DNA from: an uncultured Rhodospirillales bacterium
GTDB lineage: Bacteria > Pseudomonadota > Alphaproteobacteria > RF32 > CAG-239
Assembly: GCA_902795665.1 (NCBI GenBank)
Contig: CADBMA010000151.1
Coordinates: 1-6,035, forward strand
Length of the DNA stretch: 6,035 bases
Reading direction: 5' to 3'
The position numbers and the translations under genes are program-made. Positions 1-5,015 of this stretch are shown here, one piece after another; within the stretch, counting starts at the first letter, position 1; each line of letters starts with the position of its first letter. The notes under the pieces were generated by a model that was not told where the DNA came from, made no database searches, and worked only from the letters and a program-made list of their open reading frames with translations.

Positions 1-1773
1 CGGGCAGATACGTCCATAGTGTGTCGGGTGTACGTCGCGGACTTCAAAGCCTGCACGGTCACGAGACAAACCGCCCGGTCCCAAAGCCGACAAACGACGT
101 TTGTGCGTAATTTCTGACAATGGGTTATTTTGATCCATAAATTGTGATAATTGTGATGAACCGAAAAATTCCCTAATAACTGAAGCAATCGGCTTAGCAT
201 TAATCAAATCTTGCGGTTTTACATTATTCAGAACTTCAGCGCTCATTCTTTCACGGATAGCTCTTTCCATACGCAGCAAGCCCATGCGGTATTGATTTTC
301 CATCAACTCACCGACCGAACGAACACGACGGTTGCCCAAGTGGTCAATATCATCAACTTCACCATGACCATCGCGCAATTCAACCAAATGCTTAACAATA
401 CGCAAAATATCACCTTTGCGCAAAGTGTGACAAGTATCTGGAGCTTCGTCAAACGGAATATCCAAGGCTGAATTTAATTTAACACGACCAACTGACGACA
501 AATCATAACGTTCGTTGTCGAAGAACAAACCTTTGAATAACTGATCTGCAGCCTCATAAGTTGCCGGCTCACCCGGACGCATAACACGATAAACGTCAAG
601 CAAAGCCTCTTCGCGGCTGTGGTTCTTGTCAACTTCCAAAGTGTTGCGGATATATGGACCAACATTGATATAATCAATATATAAGGTCTTAATTTCATTA
701 ATTTTAGCCGCACGGATTTTTTCCAACAATTCGGCGGTAATTTCTGCACCGGCATCAGCCAAAACTTCACCGGTCTTTTTATCAGCAATAGCCGTGGCCA
801 AAAACTTACCGATTAAGCGCTCATCGCTAACTCTATAAAATTCAAGTCCTTCATCGGCCAATTTTTGAGCATTGCGCATTGACAGCTTTTTACCTTGTTC
901 AGCCACAGTTTCGCCATTTGCAGCATTAACCAAATCAAATGCCAGTTTAACGCCTTTCACGCGTTCCGGCACAAATTTAACCTTCCAATTTTTCTTATCG
1001 GCTTTATATTCTTCGGTTTCATAGAAATACTCAAGTATCTCTTCTTTATCCATACCACGAACTTCATCACGAGCAATTTTTTTGCCTTCTTTGGCCAATT
1101 GCTTTAACTTTTCTTCGGTTTCTTTAGAATATAAAGAATACAGAATAGAAGTAATTGGCAATTTACGGCGGCGGTCAATACGTGCATAAAGCAGGTCTTT
1201 AGAATCAAATTCAAAGTCCAGCCACGAACCGCGATACGGAATTACACGGGCAGCAAACAAATATTTACCCGATGCAACGGTTTTGCCCTTATCATTATCA
1301 AAAAACACACCTGGTGAACGATGCATTTGCGAAACAACAACGCGCTCAGTTCCATTAACGATAAAAGTACCTTTATCGGTCATCAACGGAATATCACCCA
1401 TATAAACATCTTGCTCTTTAATATCGTGAATTGATTTAGCTCCCGTAGCCTCATCAATATCCCAAACCACAAGACGCAATGTGGCTTTTACCGGAGCGGC
1501 ATAAGTCATATCACGCTTGATGCATTCATCAACATCAAACTTTGGCTTCTCTAGCTCATACTTTACAAACTCTAACTCACCTGTACCGGAAAAATCTCTG
1601 ATTGGAAAAACAGATTTAAACACTTCATCCAAACCAAACTCACAATCTTTGCCATCAATAAAGCTGTTATATGAGGCTGTTTGAACTTCAATCAAACTCG
1701 GCATTTCAGACACAGCGTCGATTCTGCCGAAATTTTTTCTTACACGTCTCTTGCTCGTATAAGACTCTTTCAT
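1..1773 (-). CDS. rpoB: RNA polymerase beta subunit, N-terminal 591 residues (3' end beyond window)
   Basis: This is the catalytic beta subunit of RNA polymerase, which acts with alpha, beta-prime and omega in the cytoplasm. Reading the minus strand from ATG at 1773-1771 gives 591 codons with no stop or frameshift up to the window edge. The start is preceded by a TGAGGA ribosome site. The N-terminus carries RRVRKNFGRI and EMPSLIEVQ, typical of alphaproteobacterial beta subunits. NGTERVVVSQMHRSPGV lies at about residues 139-155. The rifampicin region begins FFGSSQLSQFMDQNNP at 536-551 and continues through HKRRLSALGPGG. The usual sensitive residues are present (Q541, D547, H557 and S562, matching E. 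coli Q513, D516, H526 and S531). The reading ends at HPTHYGRICP, which is E. coli position 560, so this protein is 31 residues longer up to that point, consistent with the longer alphaproteobacterial form. It is divergent from rplK, whereas rpoB normally follows rplL on the same strand. The identification is certain; the C-terminal part is not visible. Confidence 0.98.
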   Translation of the reverse strand, partial: MKESYTSKRRVRKNFGRIDAVSEMPSLIEVQTASYNSFIDGKDCEFGLDEVFKSVFPIRDFSGTGELEFVKYELEKPKFDVDECIKRDMTYAAPVKATLRLVVWDIDEATGAKSIHDIKEQDVYMGDIPLMTDKGTFIVNGTERVVVSQMHRSPGVFFDNDKGKTVASGKYLFAARVIPYRGSWLDFEFDSKDLLYARIDRRRKLPITSILYSLYSKETEEKLKQLAKEGKKIARDEVRGMDKEEILEYFYETEEYKADKKNWKVKFVPERVKGVKLAFDLVNAANGETVAEQGKKLSMRNAQKLADEGLEFYRVSDERLIGKFLATAIADKKTGEVLADAGAEITAELLEKIRAAKINEIKTLYIDYINVGPYIRNTLEVDKNHSREEALLDVYRVMRPGEPATYEAADQLFKGLFFDNERYDLSSVGRVKLNSALDIPFDEAPDTCHTLRKGDILRIVKHLVELRDGHGEVDDIDHLGNRRVRSVGELMENQYRMGLLRMERAIRERMSAEVLNNVKPQDLINAKPIASVIREFFGSSQLSQFMDQNNPLSEITHKRRLSALGPGGLSRDRAGFEVRDVHPTHYGRICP

Positions 1774-1847
1774 CTTATATTATCCTCATGGTTAAATTCT
1801 GCGACAATACCGCCAAAACACAAATGTTGGAACCCCGACCGCAGAAG
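1774..1847 (-). promoter_or_regulatory. rpoB 5' leader with a closing stem and inner hairpin
   Basis: On the minus strand, TTCTGCG (1846-1840) and CGCAGAA (1803-1797) form a perfect 7-bp stem. Between them is a smaller imperfect hairpin built on CCAACA and TGTTTTGG (about 1831-1814). The candidate -10 box at 1859-1854 would start the RNA at about 1847, so the mRNA would begin almost exactly with this stem. The stem ends about 23 bases before the rpoB ATG, just upstream of the TGAGGA ribosome site. The pairing is seen directly; a regulatory role is inference, and I do not recognise a named leader family. Confidence 0.4.
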
Positions 1848-1853
1848 GTTAAT

Positions 1854-1884
1854 ACTATATTTAAAAAAAACGAAAACACGTCAA
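1854..1884 (-). promoter_or_regulatory. candidate rpoB promoter
   Basis: On the minus strand a TTGACG -35 box (1884-1879) is followed by a TATAGT -10 box (1859-1854), with a 19-base spacer that is longer than ideal. The predicted start is near 1847, giving a 74-base leader. A second candidate lies further upstream: an extended -10 box TGCCATAAT at 1996-1988, which would give a leader of about 208 bases. Both are predictions from consensus only. Confidence 0.4.
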
Positions 1885-1914
1885 ACCCTCGGGAACCATA
1901 GCCCTCTTGACGAG

Positions 1915-1967
1915 ATTATCAAAATAATTGCATGCAATATGCGCGATTCGCGCTCTAAATTCGCGCG
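1915..1967. repeat. cluster of palindromes in the rpoB/rplK divergent region
   Basis: Three inverted repeats lie side by side: ATTAT-caaa-ATAAT (1915-1928), the perfect 12-base palindrome ATTGCATGCAAT (1927-1938), and GCGCGA-t-TCGCGC (1941-1953). The 8-mer ATTCGCGC occurs at 1946-1953 and again at 1959-1966, a 13-base period. The CGCG-rich block stands out in an otherwise AT-rich intergenic region. A GATTC (GANTC type) site sits in the centre of the third palindrome. The cluster lies between the divergent promoters and could be an operator or protein-binding site, but nothing here identifies the binding protein. Confidence 0.5.
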
Positions 1968-2035
1968 GATAATGACTCCTTTTTTTTATTATGGCAAGCA
2001 AAAAAAACATCTCGACAAAATTTAAATAAAAAATG

Positions 2036-2064
2036 CTTGCAAAAAACAAATTATGTGATATACA
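2036..2064 (+). promoter_or_regulatory. rplK promoter P1
   Basis: CTTGCA at 2036-2041 and TATACA at 2059-2064 are separated by 17 bases. The sequence just after the -10 box, GGGCACGCG, is GC-rich. Such discriminators are typical of stringently controlled stable-RNA and ribosomal-protein promoters; that control is inferred here. The RNA would start near 2071. Confidence 0.55.
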
Positions 2065-2077
2065 GGGCACGCGTTAC

Positions 2078-2108
2078 TTGAGTATCAAGAAACGTTTTGT
2101 GTTATAAT
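2078..2108 (+). promoter_or_regulatory. rplK promoter P2 (extended -10)
   Basis: TGTTATAAT at 2100-2108 is a perfect extended -10 element. A weak TTGAGT -35 box lies 19 bases upstream (2078-2083). The expected start near 2114 falls on the G that opens the leader hairpin stem GTGG. Confidence 0.55.
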
Positions 2109-2110
2109 TT

Positions 2111-2143
2111 TTTGTGGGAGATTAGCCATAATCTTACCACAAA
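2111..2143 (+). promoter_or_regulatory. rplK-rplA leader hairpin, probable L1 autoregulatory site
   Basis: TTTGTGG (2111-2117) pairs with CCACAAA (2137-2143), and AGATTA (2119-2124) pairs with TAATCT (2129-2134), around a GCCA loop. A single G on one side and TA on the other form a small asymmetric internal loop. The hairpin sits directly before the GAGG ribosome site of rplK (2151-2154). In many bacteria L1 represses its own operon by binding an mRNA structure at this place that mimics its 23S rRNA site, two helices flanking an asymmetric loop. The hairpin is seen directly; the L1 role rests on position and general shape. Confidence 0.6.
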
Positions 2144-2161
2144 CCTAAGTGAGGTATTAAA

Positions 2162-2602
2162 ATGGCTGTTAAATCTAAAAAGAAAATTTTAGGATTGATC
2201 AAGCTGCAAATCCCCGCAGGAAAAGCTAACCCTTCTCCTCCGGTTGGTCCGGCTTTGGGCCAAAAAGGCTTGAATATTATGGAATTTTGCAAGGCTTTCA
2301 ACGCCGCAACTCAAAAAATGGAACCTGGGATTCCTGTTCCGGTTGTGATTACGGCTTATGAAGACAAGTCTTTCACTTTCATCACCAAATTGCCGCCGGT
2401 AGCTTATTATATTAAGACTGCCGCTAAAGTTCAATCTGCATCTAAAGAACCTGGCAAAACCATCGCTGGTCAAATTACTATGGATCAGGTCAGAGAAATT
2501 GCCACCGCTAAGTTGCCGGATTTGAATTGTTCAACCGTTGAAGCTGCTATGAACATGGTTAAAGGTCAAGCTTCTTCTATGGGTATTAAGGTCGTGGAGT
2601 AA
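2162..2602 (+). CDS. rplK: 50S ribosomal protein L11
   Basis: L11 binds the GTPase-associated centre of 23S rRNA, takes part in factor-dependent GTP hydrolysis and is needed for RelA activation on stalled ribosomes. The product has 146 residues, against 142 in E. coli. The N-terminal domain carries the proline-rich thiostrepton-region motif PAGKANPSPPVGPALGQ at 18-34. The C-terminal RNA-binding domain (about 75-146) includes KEPGKTIAGQITMDQV and GQASSMGIKVVE. From memory, the family usually reads GTARSMG at that last motif, so QASSMG is a mild variant. ATG at 2162 follows GAGG (2151-2154) by 7 bases. It is the first gene of a two-gene unit; rplA begins 4 bases after its stop. The identification is certain. 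Confidence 0.98.
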   Translation: MAVKSKKKILGLIKLQIPAGKANPSPPVGPALGQKGLNIMEFCKAFNAATQKMEPGIPVPVVITAYEDKSFTFITKLPPVAYYIKTAAKVQSASKEPGKTIAGQITMDQVREIATAKLPDLNCSTVEAAMNMVKGQASSMGIKVVE

Positions 2603-2606
2603 GACA

Positions 2607-3290
2607 ATGACAGGAAAGAGAATTGCTAATATATATAAATCCGTTGACAAGAACAAACTCTATTCTTTGAAAGAGGCTGTTAAACTTGTTAAGGAAAATG
2701 CAAACGCCAAATTTGATGAAACTGTTGATTTGGCTATCAATCTTGGTATTGATCCGAAATATGCCGACCAAATGGTTAGAGGTGTATGCTCTCTGCCTAA
2801 CGGAACCGGCAAAACTGTACGCGTTGCTGTTTTGGCTCAAGGCGAAAAAGCTGACGAAGCTAAAGCTGCCGGTGCCGATATTGTCGGCGCTGAAAATTTA
2901 ATCGATTCGATTCTTTCGGGTAAGGTTGAATTTGATCGCTGCATTGCCACTCCTGATATGATGGGCATGGCTGGTCGTGTTGCCCGCGTTTTGGGTCCCA
3001 AAGGCTTAATGCCAAATCCAAAATTGGGAACTGTTACCATGGACGTTGCCGGCGCTGTTAAAAAAGCCAAGGCTGGTGAAGTTCAATACCGTGCTGAAAA
3101 GAGCGGTATCGTTCATGCCGGTATCGGTAAAGTTAGCTTCAGTGAAGAGGCTATTTATGAAAACGCCAAGACTTTGATTGACGCCATCATAAAAGCCAAA
3201 CCATCCGGAGCCAAAGGAACTTATATGAAGAAAATTTGCATAAGTTCAACAATGGGCGCCGGTATTCACGTTGATTTGGCAAATCTGTAA
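2607..3290 (+). CDS. rplA: 50S ribosomal protein L1
   Basis: L1 forms the mobile stalk at the E site that moves deacylated tRNA out of the ribosome, and in many bacteria it represses translation of its own rplK-rplA mRNA. The product has 227 residues (E. coli 234). The family signature LGPKGLMPNPKLGTVT is at 129-144, followed by YRAEKSGIVHAGIGKVSF at 161-178 and a C-terminal KKICISSTMGAGIHVDL. The start ATG lies 4 bases after the rplK stop, and its ribosome site GGAG (2596-2599) is inside the last codons of rplK, which suggests translational coupling. A hairpin terminator follows about 20 bases after the stop. The identification is certain. Confidence 0.98.
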   Translation: MTGKRIANIYKSVDKNKLYSLKEAVKLVKENANAKFDETVDLAINLGIDPKYADQMVRGVCSLPNGTGKTVRVAVLAQGEKADEAKAAGADIVGAENLIDSILSGKVEFDRCIATPDMMGMAGRVARVLGPKGLMPNPKLGTVTMDVAGAVKKAKAGEVQYRAEKSGIVHAGIGKVSFSEEAIYENAKTLIDAIIKAKPSGAKGTYMKKICISSTMGAGIHVDLANL

Positions 3291-3312
3291 TCAAAAGATT
3301 TACACCACAAAC

Positions 3313-3338
3313 AAAAGCCTCTCAGTTGAGAGGCTTTT
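3313..3338 (+). terminator. hairpin terminator after rplA
   Basis: AAAAGCCTCTC (3313-3323) and GAGAGGCTTTT (3328-3338) form a perfect 11-bp stem with an AGTT loop. The only T-run is the four Ts of the 3' arm, followed by CGCG, so the U-tract is short and read-through into rplJ is possible. It separates rplKA from rplJL, which has its own promoter downstream. Confidence 0.75.
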
Positions 3339-3425
3339 CGCGTTAATAAAACTCAAATTTAATTTTTTATAATGAGTAACTTAAACTATATAAAAACATT
3401 TCAATAAACAAAAACAAGAAAAGGC

Positions 3426-3454
3426 TTGACAAGCGTAAAATAAAAGATTATTAA
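3426..3454 (+). promoter_or_regulatory. rplJ promoter
   Basis: A perfect TTGACA -35 box (3426-3431, within GGCTTGACA) is followed after 17 bases by TATTAA (3449-3454). The start would be near 3461, just before the L10 leader. This is the best-matching promoter in the window. The AT-rich stretch 3339-3424 before it holds nothing else I can support. Confidence 0.7.
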
Positions 3455-3484
3455 CTGCCTCAATAAATGGCACAATGCCGTTTA

Positions 3485-3572
3485 CCCTGTCCAAGACTGC
3501 AGGCGGGCAACCTTAAATATCCTGCATAGACGGAGTAATTTAGATTTTCAATCGTTTTTCTCCCGGACAGAT
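3485..3572 (+). ncRNA. L10 (rplJ) mRNA leader, autoregulatory element
   Basis: The RNA folds as a three-way junction. The closing helix is CTGTCC (3487-3492) with GGACAG (3565-3570). The second helix is TGCAGG (3498-3503) with CCTGCA (3521-3526). The third is GGAG (3532-3535) with CTCC (3560-3563), capped by GATT-ttc-AATC (3543-3553). The AAGAC that joins the first two helices and the TAGACGG after the second resemble the known L10 leader, in which L10 bound to L7/L12 recognises a kink-turn and represses rplJL translation. The helices are seen directly; the family assignment is from memory of the L10 leader pattern. The leader continues about 85 bases further to the true rplJ start. Confidence 0.8.
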
Positions 3573-3574
3573 TA

Positions 3575-3638
3575 ACCTTGCCGCCATTTTATGGTGGTGA
3601 AAATGTATAAAAATCAAACTTTGCCGCAAGGTAAGGTT
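3575..3638 (+). promoter_or_regulatory. alternative pairings just upstream of the rplJ ribosome site
   Basis: CCGCCAT (3581-3587) and ATGGTGG (3591-3597) form a 7-bp hairpin with one G-U pair and a TTT loop. ACCTTGC (3575-3581) can pair with GCAAGGT (3626-3632), or AACCTT (3574-3579) with AAGGTT (3633-3638), ending about 7 bases before the GGAG ribosome site at 3645. These pairings partly exclude each other, so this segment could pass the folding state of the L10 leader to the ribosome site. That switching role is inference. Confidence 0.35.
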
Positions 3639-3644
3639 TTATTT

Positions 3645-3648
3645 GGAG
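3645..3648 (+). promoter_or_regulatory. ribosome binding site that fixes the rplJ GTG start
   Basis: GGAG lies 8 bases before GTG at 3657. The upstream in-frame ATG codons at 3591 and 3603 have no comparable site at the right distance. The ATG at 3591 is itself part of the 3' arm of the 3581-3597 hairpin. Confidence 0.8.
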
Positions 3649-3656
3649 ATAGAAAA

Positions 3657-4139
3657 GTGAATCGTGATGAAAAAACACAGTTGCTTGAAGAACTAAAGCA
3701 GTTGTTCAATGATTCCGAATGCGTGGTTATTTCCCATTACAAAGGATTGACCGTTGCTGAAGTTTCAGAATTACGCGACAGCATCCGCAAAGCCGGAGCA
3801 GGTTTTCGAGTAACCAAAAATCGCATCACACGTCTGGCTCTGAAAGACACAAAATTTGCCGACTTGGCTGATTTATTCAAAGGACCGACCGCAGTTGCTT
3901 TTGCGCCGGACCCAATTGTAGCTTGCAAAGCTTGTGTTGAGTTTGCCAAAGGTAACGAAAAATTGGTTATCCTTGGCGGCGCCATGGGAACTGGAGTTTT
4001 GTCAGTTGATGAAATCAAAAAATTGGCAAGCATTCCTTCTATGGACGAGCTGCGCGCCAAAATTATCGGCCTGTTGCAGGCTCCCGGTGCTCAGTTGGCT
4101 CGTGTTACCAAAGCATATTCAGAAAAAGAAGCAGCTTAA
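3657..4139 (+). CDS. rplJ: 50S ribosomal protein L10, GTG start
   Basis: L10 anchors the L7/L12 dimers to the GTPase-associated centre and, as the L10-L7/L12 complex, represses its own mRNA. From GTG at 3657 the product is 160 residues and begins MNRDEKTQLLEELKQLF, the usual start of the family. The reading frame is open back to ATG 3591, but that would add 22 residues (MVVKMYKNQTLP...) with no family counterpart that I know. GGAG at 3645-3648 supports the GTG. The core is SHYKGLTVAEVSELR (26-40), RVTKNRITRLAL (51-62) and FKGPTAVAF (74-82). The C-terminal helix carries one QAPGAQLARV segment (141-150). From memory, alphaproteobacterial L10 proteins are often near 172 residues with this element repeated, so this one may bind fewer L7/L12 dimers. 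rplL follows after 57 bases. The identity is certain; the start is well supported. Confidence 0.95.
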   Translation: MNRDEKTQLLEELKQLFNDSECVVISHYKGLTVAEVSELRDSIRKAGAGFRVTKNRITRLALKDTKFADLADLFKGPTAVAFAPDPIVACKACVEFAKGNEKLVILGGAMGTGVLSVDEIKKLASIPSMDELRAKIIGLLQAPGAQLARVTKAYSEKEAA

Positions 4140-4196
4140 TTGCTGTGTGTGTTGTAATTTTTAACCAAAAGTTTAATTTATTTATGGAGAAAAAAA

Positions 4197-4565
4197 ATGG
4201 CCGATTTAGCCAAATTAGTAGATGAATTGTCAGCTTTGACTGTTATGGAAGCCGCTGACCTTTCCAAAATGTTAGAAGAAAAATGGGGTGTTTCTGCCGC
4301 CGCTGCCGTAGCTGTTGCTGCTCCTGGTGCCGGTGCTGCCGCCGCTGAAGAAAAAGACGAATTTGAAGTTGTTCTGGTTGCTGCCGGCGATAACAAGATT
4401 AACGTCATTAAAGAAATCCGTGCTATCACTCAATTGGGCTTGAAAGAAGCTAAAGACTTGGTTGATGGTGCTCCGAAGACAATTAAAGAAAGTGCTCCTA
4501 AGGCTGAAGCTGAAGAAATCAAGAAGAAACTTGAAGAAGCTGGTGCTAAAGTTGAATTGAAGTAA
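4197..4565 (+). CDS. rplL: 50S ribosomal protein L7/L12
   Basis: L7/L12 is the multicopy stalk protein that recruits and activates the translational GTPases EF-Tu, EF-G, IF2 and RF3. The 122 residues have the standard three parts. An N-terminal dimerisation domain (1-32) contains LVDELSALTVMEAADLSKMLEEKWG. The Ala/Gly/Pro-rich flexible hinge is at 33-51. The C-terminal factor-binding domain (about 54-122) contains the signature from K67 to P93, including VIKEIRAITQLGLKEAKDLV. ATG at 4197 follows GGAG (4186-4189) by 7 bases. It is co-transcribed with rplJ and ends at a strong terminator. In most bacteria rpoB would come next on this strand; here it does not. Confidence 0.98.
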   Translation: MADLAKLVDELSALTVMEAADLSKMLEEKWGVSAAAAVAVAAPGAGAAAAEEKDEFEVVLVAAGDNKINVIKEIRAITQLGLKEAKDLVDGAPKTIKESAPKAEAEEIKKKLEEAGAKVELK

Positions 4566-4585
4566 TTTTCTTCACACTCTGACAC

Positions 4586-4614
4586 AAAACCCTCGCTCTA
4601 CTGCGAGGGTTTTT
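4586..4614 (+). terminator. intrinsic terminator after rplL
   Basis: AAAACCCTCGC (4586-4596) pairs with GCGAGGGTTTT (4603-4613) around TCTACT, followed by another T. The 7-bp GC-rich core and T-run make a strong rho-independent terminator that closes the rplJL unit. Confidence 0.9.
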
Positions 4615-4663
4615 ATTTAATGGCACAATAAACAATAAAAATCGAGTTTTCCAAAAGAATTGC

Positions 4664-4694
4664 TTGACATATCGATTAAAAAGATATTTATTAA
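4664..4694 (+). promoter_or_regulatory. secE-nusG promoter
   Basis: TTGACA at 4664-4669 (within TGCTTGACA) is a perfect -35 box. The -10 box is ambiguous: TTTATT at 17 bases or TATTAA (4689-4694) at 19 bases. The whole element resembles the rplJ promoter (GCTTGACA, AAAAGAT, TATTAA). A TATAAT at 4712-4717 also exists but has no convincing -35 box. Confidence 0.55.
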
Positions 4695-4709
4695 GTGCAG
4701 TTTATAAGG

Positions 4710-4798
4710 ACTATAATTGTTATCAGAATGCATTTCTGATAATTTTTCTATAGTTTTTTGTTTCTGCTCTTTTATGAGCAAAGTGTAGCAATTTTTTT
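4710..4798 (+). promoter_or_regulatory. secE leader with terminator-like hairpins (candidate attenuator)
   Basis: TTATCAGAA (4720-4728) and TTCTGATAA (4734-4742) form a perfect 9-bp hairpin followed at once by five Ts. ACTATA (4710-4715) and TATAGT (4749-4754) can extend it, again followed by a T-run (4754-4759). A second hairpin, TGCTC (4765-4769) with GAGCA (4776-4780), is followed by AGTGTAGCA and seven Ts (4792-4798). AGCA at 4787-4790 could compete for TGCT. All of this lies between the promoter and secE. The structures are seen directly; attenuation is inference, and the stems are AT-rich. Confidence 0.4.
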
Positions 4799-4813
4799 AT
4801 TTAGGTAAAGTCA

Positions 4814-5002
4814 ATGGCAAAAAGTAATCCGATTCTGTTTTTTAGACAGGTAAAACAAGAAGTCAAAAAGGTCACATGGCCAACTCGTAAAGAAGTTACA
4901 CAGACTTCAATTATGGTATTATTTCTGGTCGCAATTGCTGCCGGATTTTTCTTCTTGGTTGATTGGGGCTTTGGCGTTATCGCAAAGTTAATTTTTGGTT
5001 AG
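4814..5002 (+). CDS. secE: preprotein translocase subunit SecE
   Basis: SecE clamps SecY in the SecYEG translocon of the cytoplasmic membrane. The 62-residue product is the short, single-span form common outside the enteric bacteria, whose SecE has three spans. An amphipathic N-terminal helix carries the conserved KKVTWPTRKEV (18-28), followed by one membrane segment at about 32-50 (SIMVLFLVAIAAGFFFLV). The ribosome site is a modest AGG at 4803-4805. nusG follows 13 bases after the stop, the conserved secE-nusG pairing. The pair normally lies upstream of rplK; here it is downstream of rplL behind its own promoter. Confidence 0.96.
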   Translation: MAKSNPILFFRQVKQEVKKVTWPTRKEVTQTSIMVLFLVAIAAGFFFLVDWGFGVIAKLIFG

Positions 5003-5005
5003 GAG
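5001..5005 (+). promoter_or_regulatory. nusG ribosome binding site overlapping the secE stop
   Basis: AGGAG overlaps the secE TAG stop (5000-5002) and lies 10 bases before ATG at 5016. It supports that start over the in-frame TTG at 4995, which would overlap secE and lacks a ribosome site. Confidence 0.75.
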
Positions 5006-5015
5006 TGATATTGCA

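Noticed and set aside
474..788. Open frame of 104 residues on the minus strand, and several plus-strand frames within 1-1107
   Set aside because: These are other-frame shadows of rpoB, whose own frame is open across the whole stretch with full family motifs.
1775..1789. Four-codon open frame ATG AGG ATA ATA TAA on the minus strand, ending one base before the rpoB ATG
   Set aside because: Tempting as a rare-codon leader peptide, but its bases are the rpoB ribosome site itself and so small a frame is easily chance.
1941..1990. CGCG-rich hairpin followed by eight Ts as a plus-strand terminator
   Set aside because: No plus-strand gene lies upstream of it, and about 12 bases separate the stem from the T-run. 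A binding-site reading is more plausible.
1681..2025. Open frame of 114 residues on the plus strand (and a 76-residue one at 1671-1901)
   Set aside because: It overlaps the start of rpoB on the opposite strand and runs through the promoter and palindrome region. It has no ribosome site and no recognisable protein character.
1861..2070. Open frame of 69 residues on the minus strand upstream of rpoB
   Set aside because: It covers the divergent promoters and palindromes, has no good ribosome site, and its composition looks like translated AT-rich intergenic DNA.
3368..3373. TATAAT in the rplA-rplJ intergenic region as a second promoter
   Set aside because: There is no -35 box at a workable distance and the surroundings are simply AT-rich. 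The TTGACA-17-TATTAA promoter downstream is much better.
3591..3656. N-terminal extension of L10 or a short upstream peptide
   Set aside because: There is no ribosome site for ATG 3591 or 3603, the sequence does not resemble L10 N-termini, and it lies in a leader hairpin region.
4140..4196. rplJ-rplL spacer as a separate promoter or attenuator
   Set aside because: Only 57 AT-rich bases with no convincing hairpin or -35 box. It looks like a simple intra-operon spacer.
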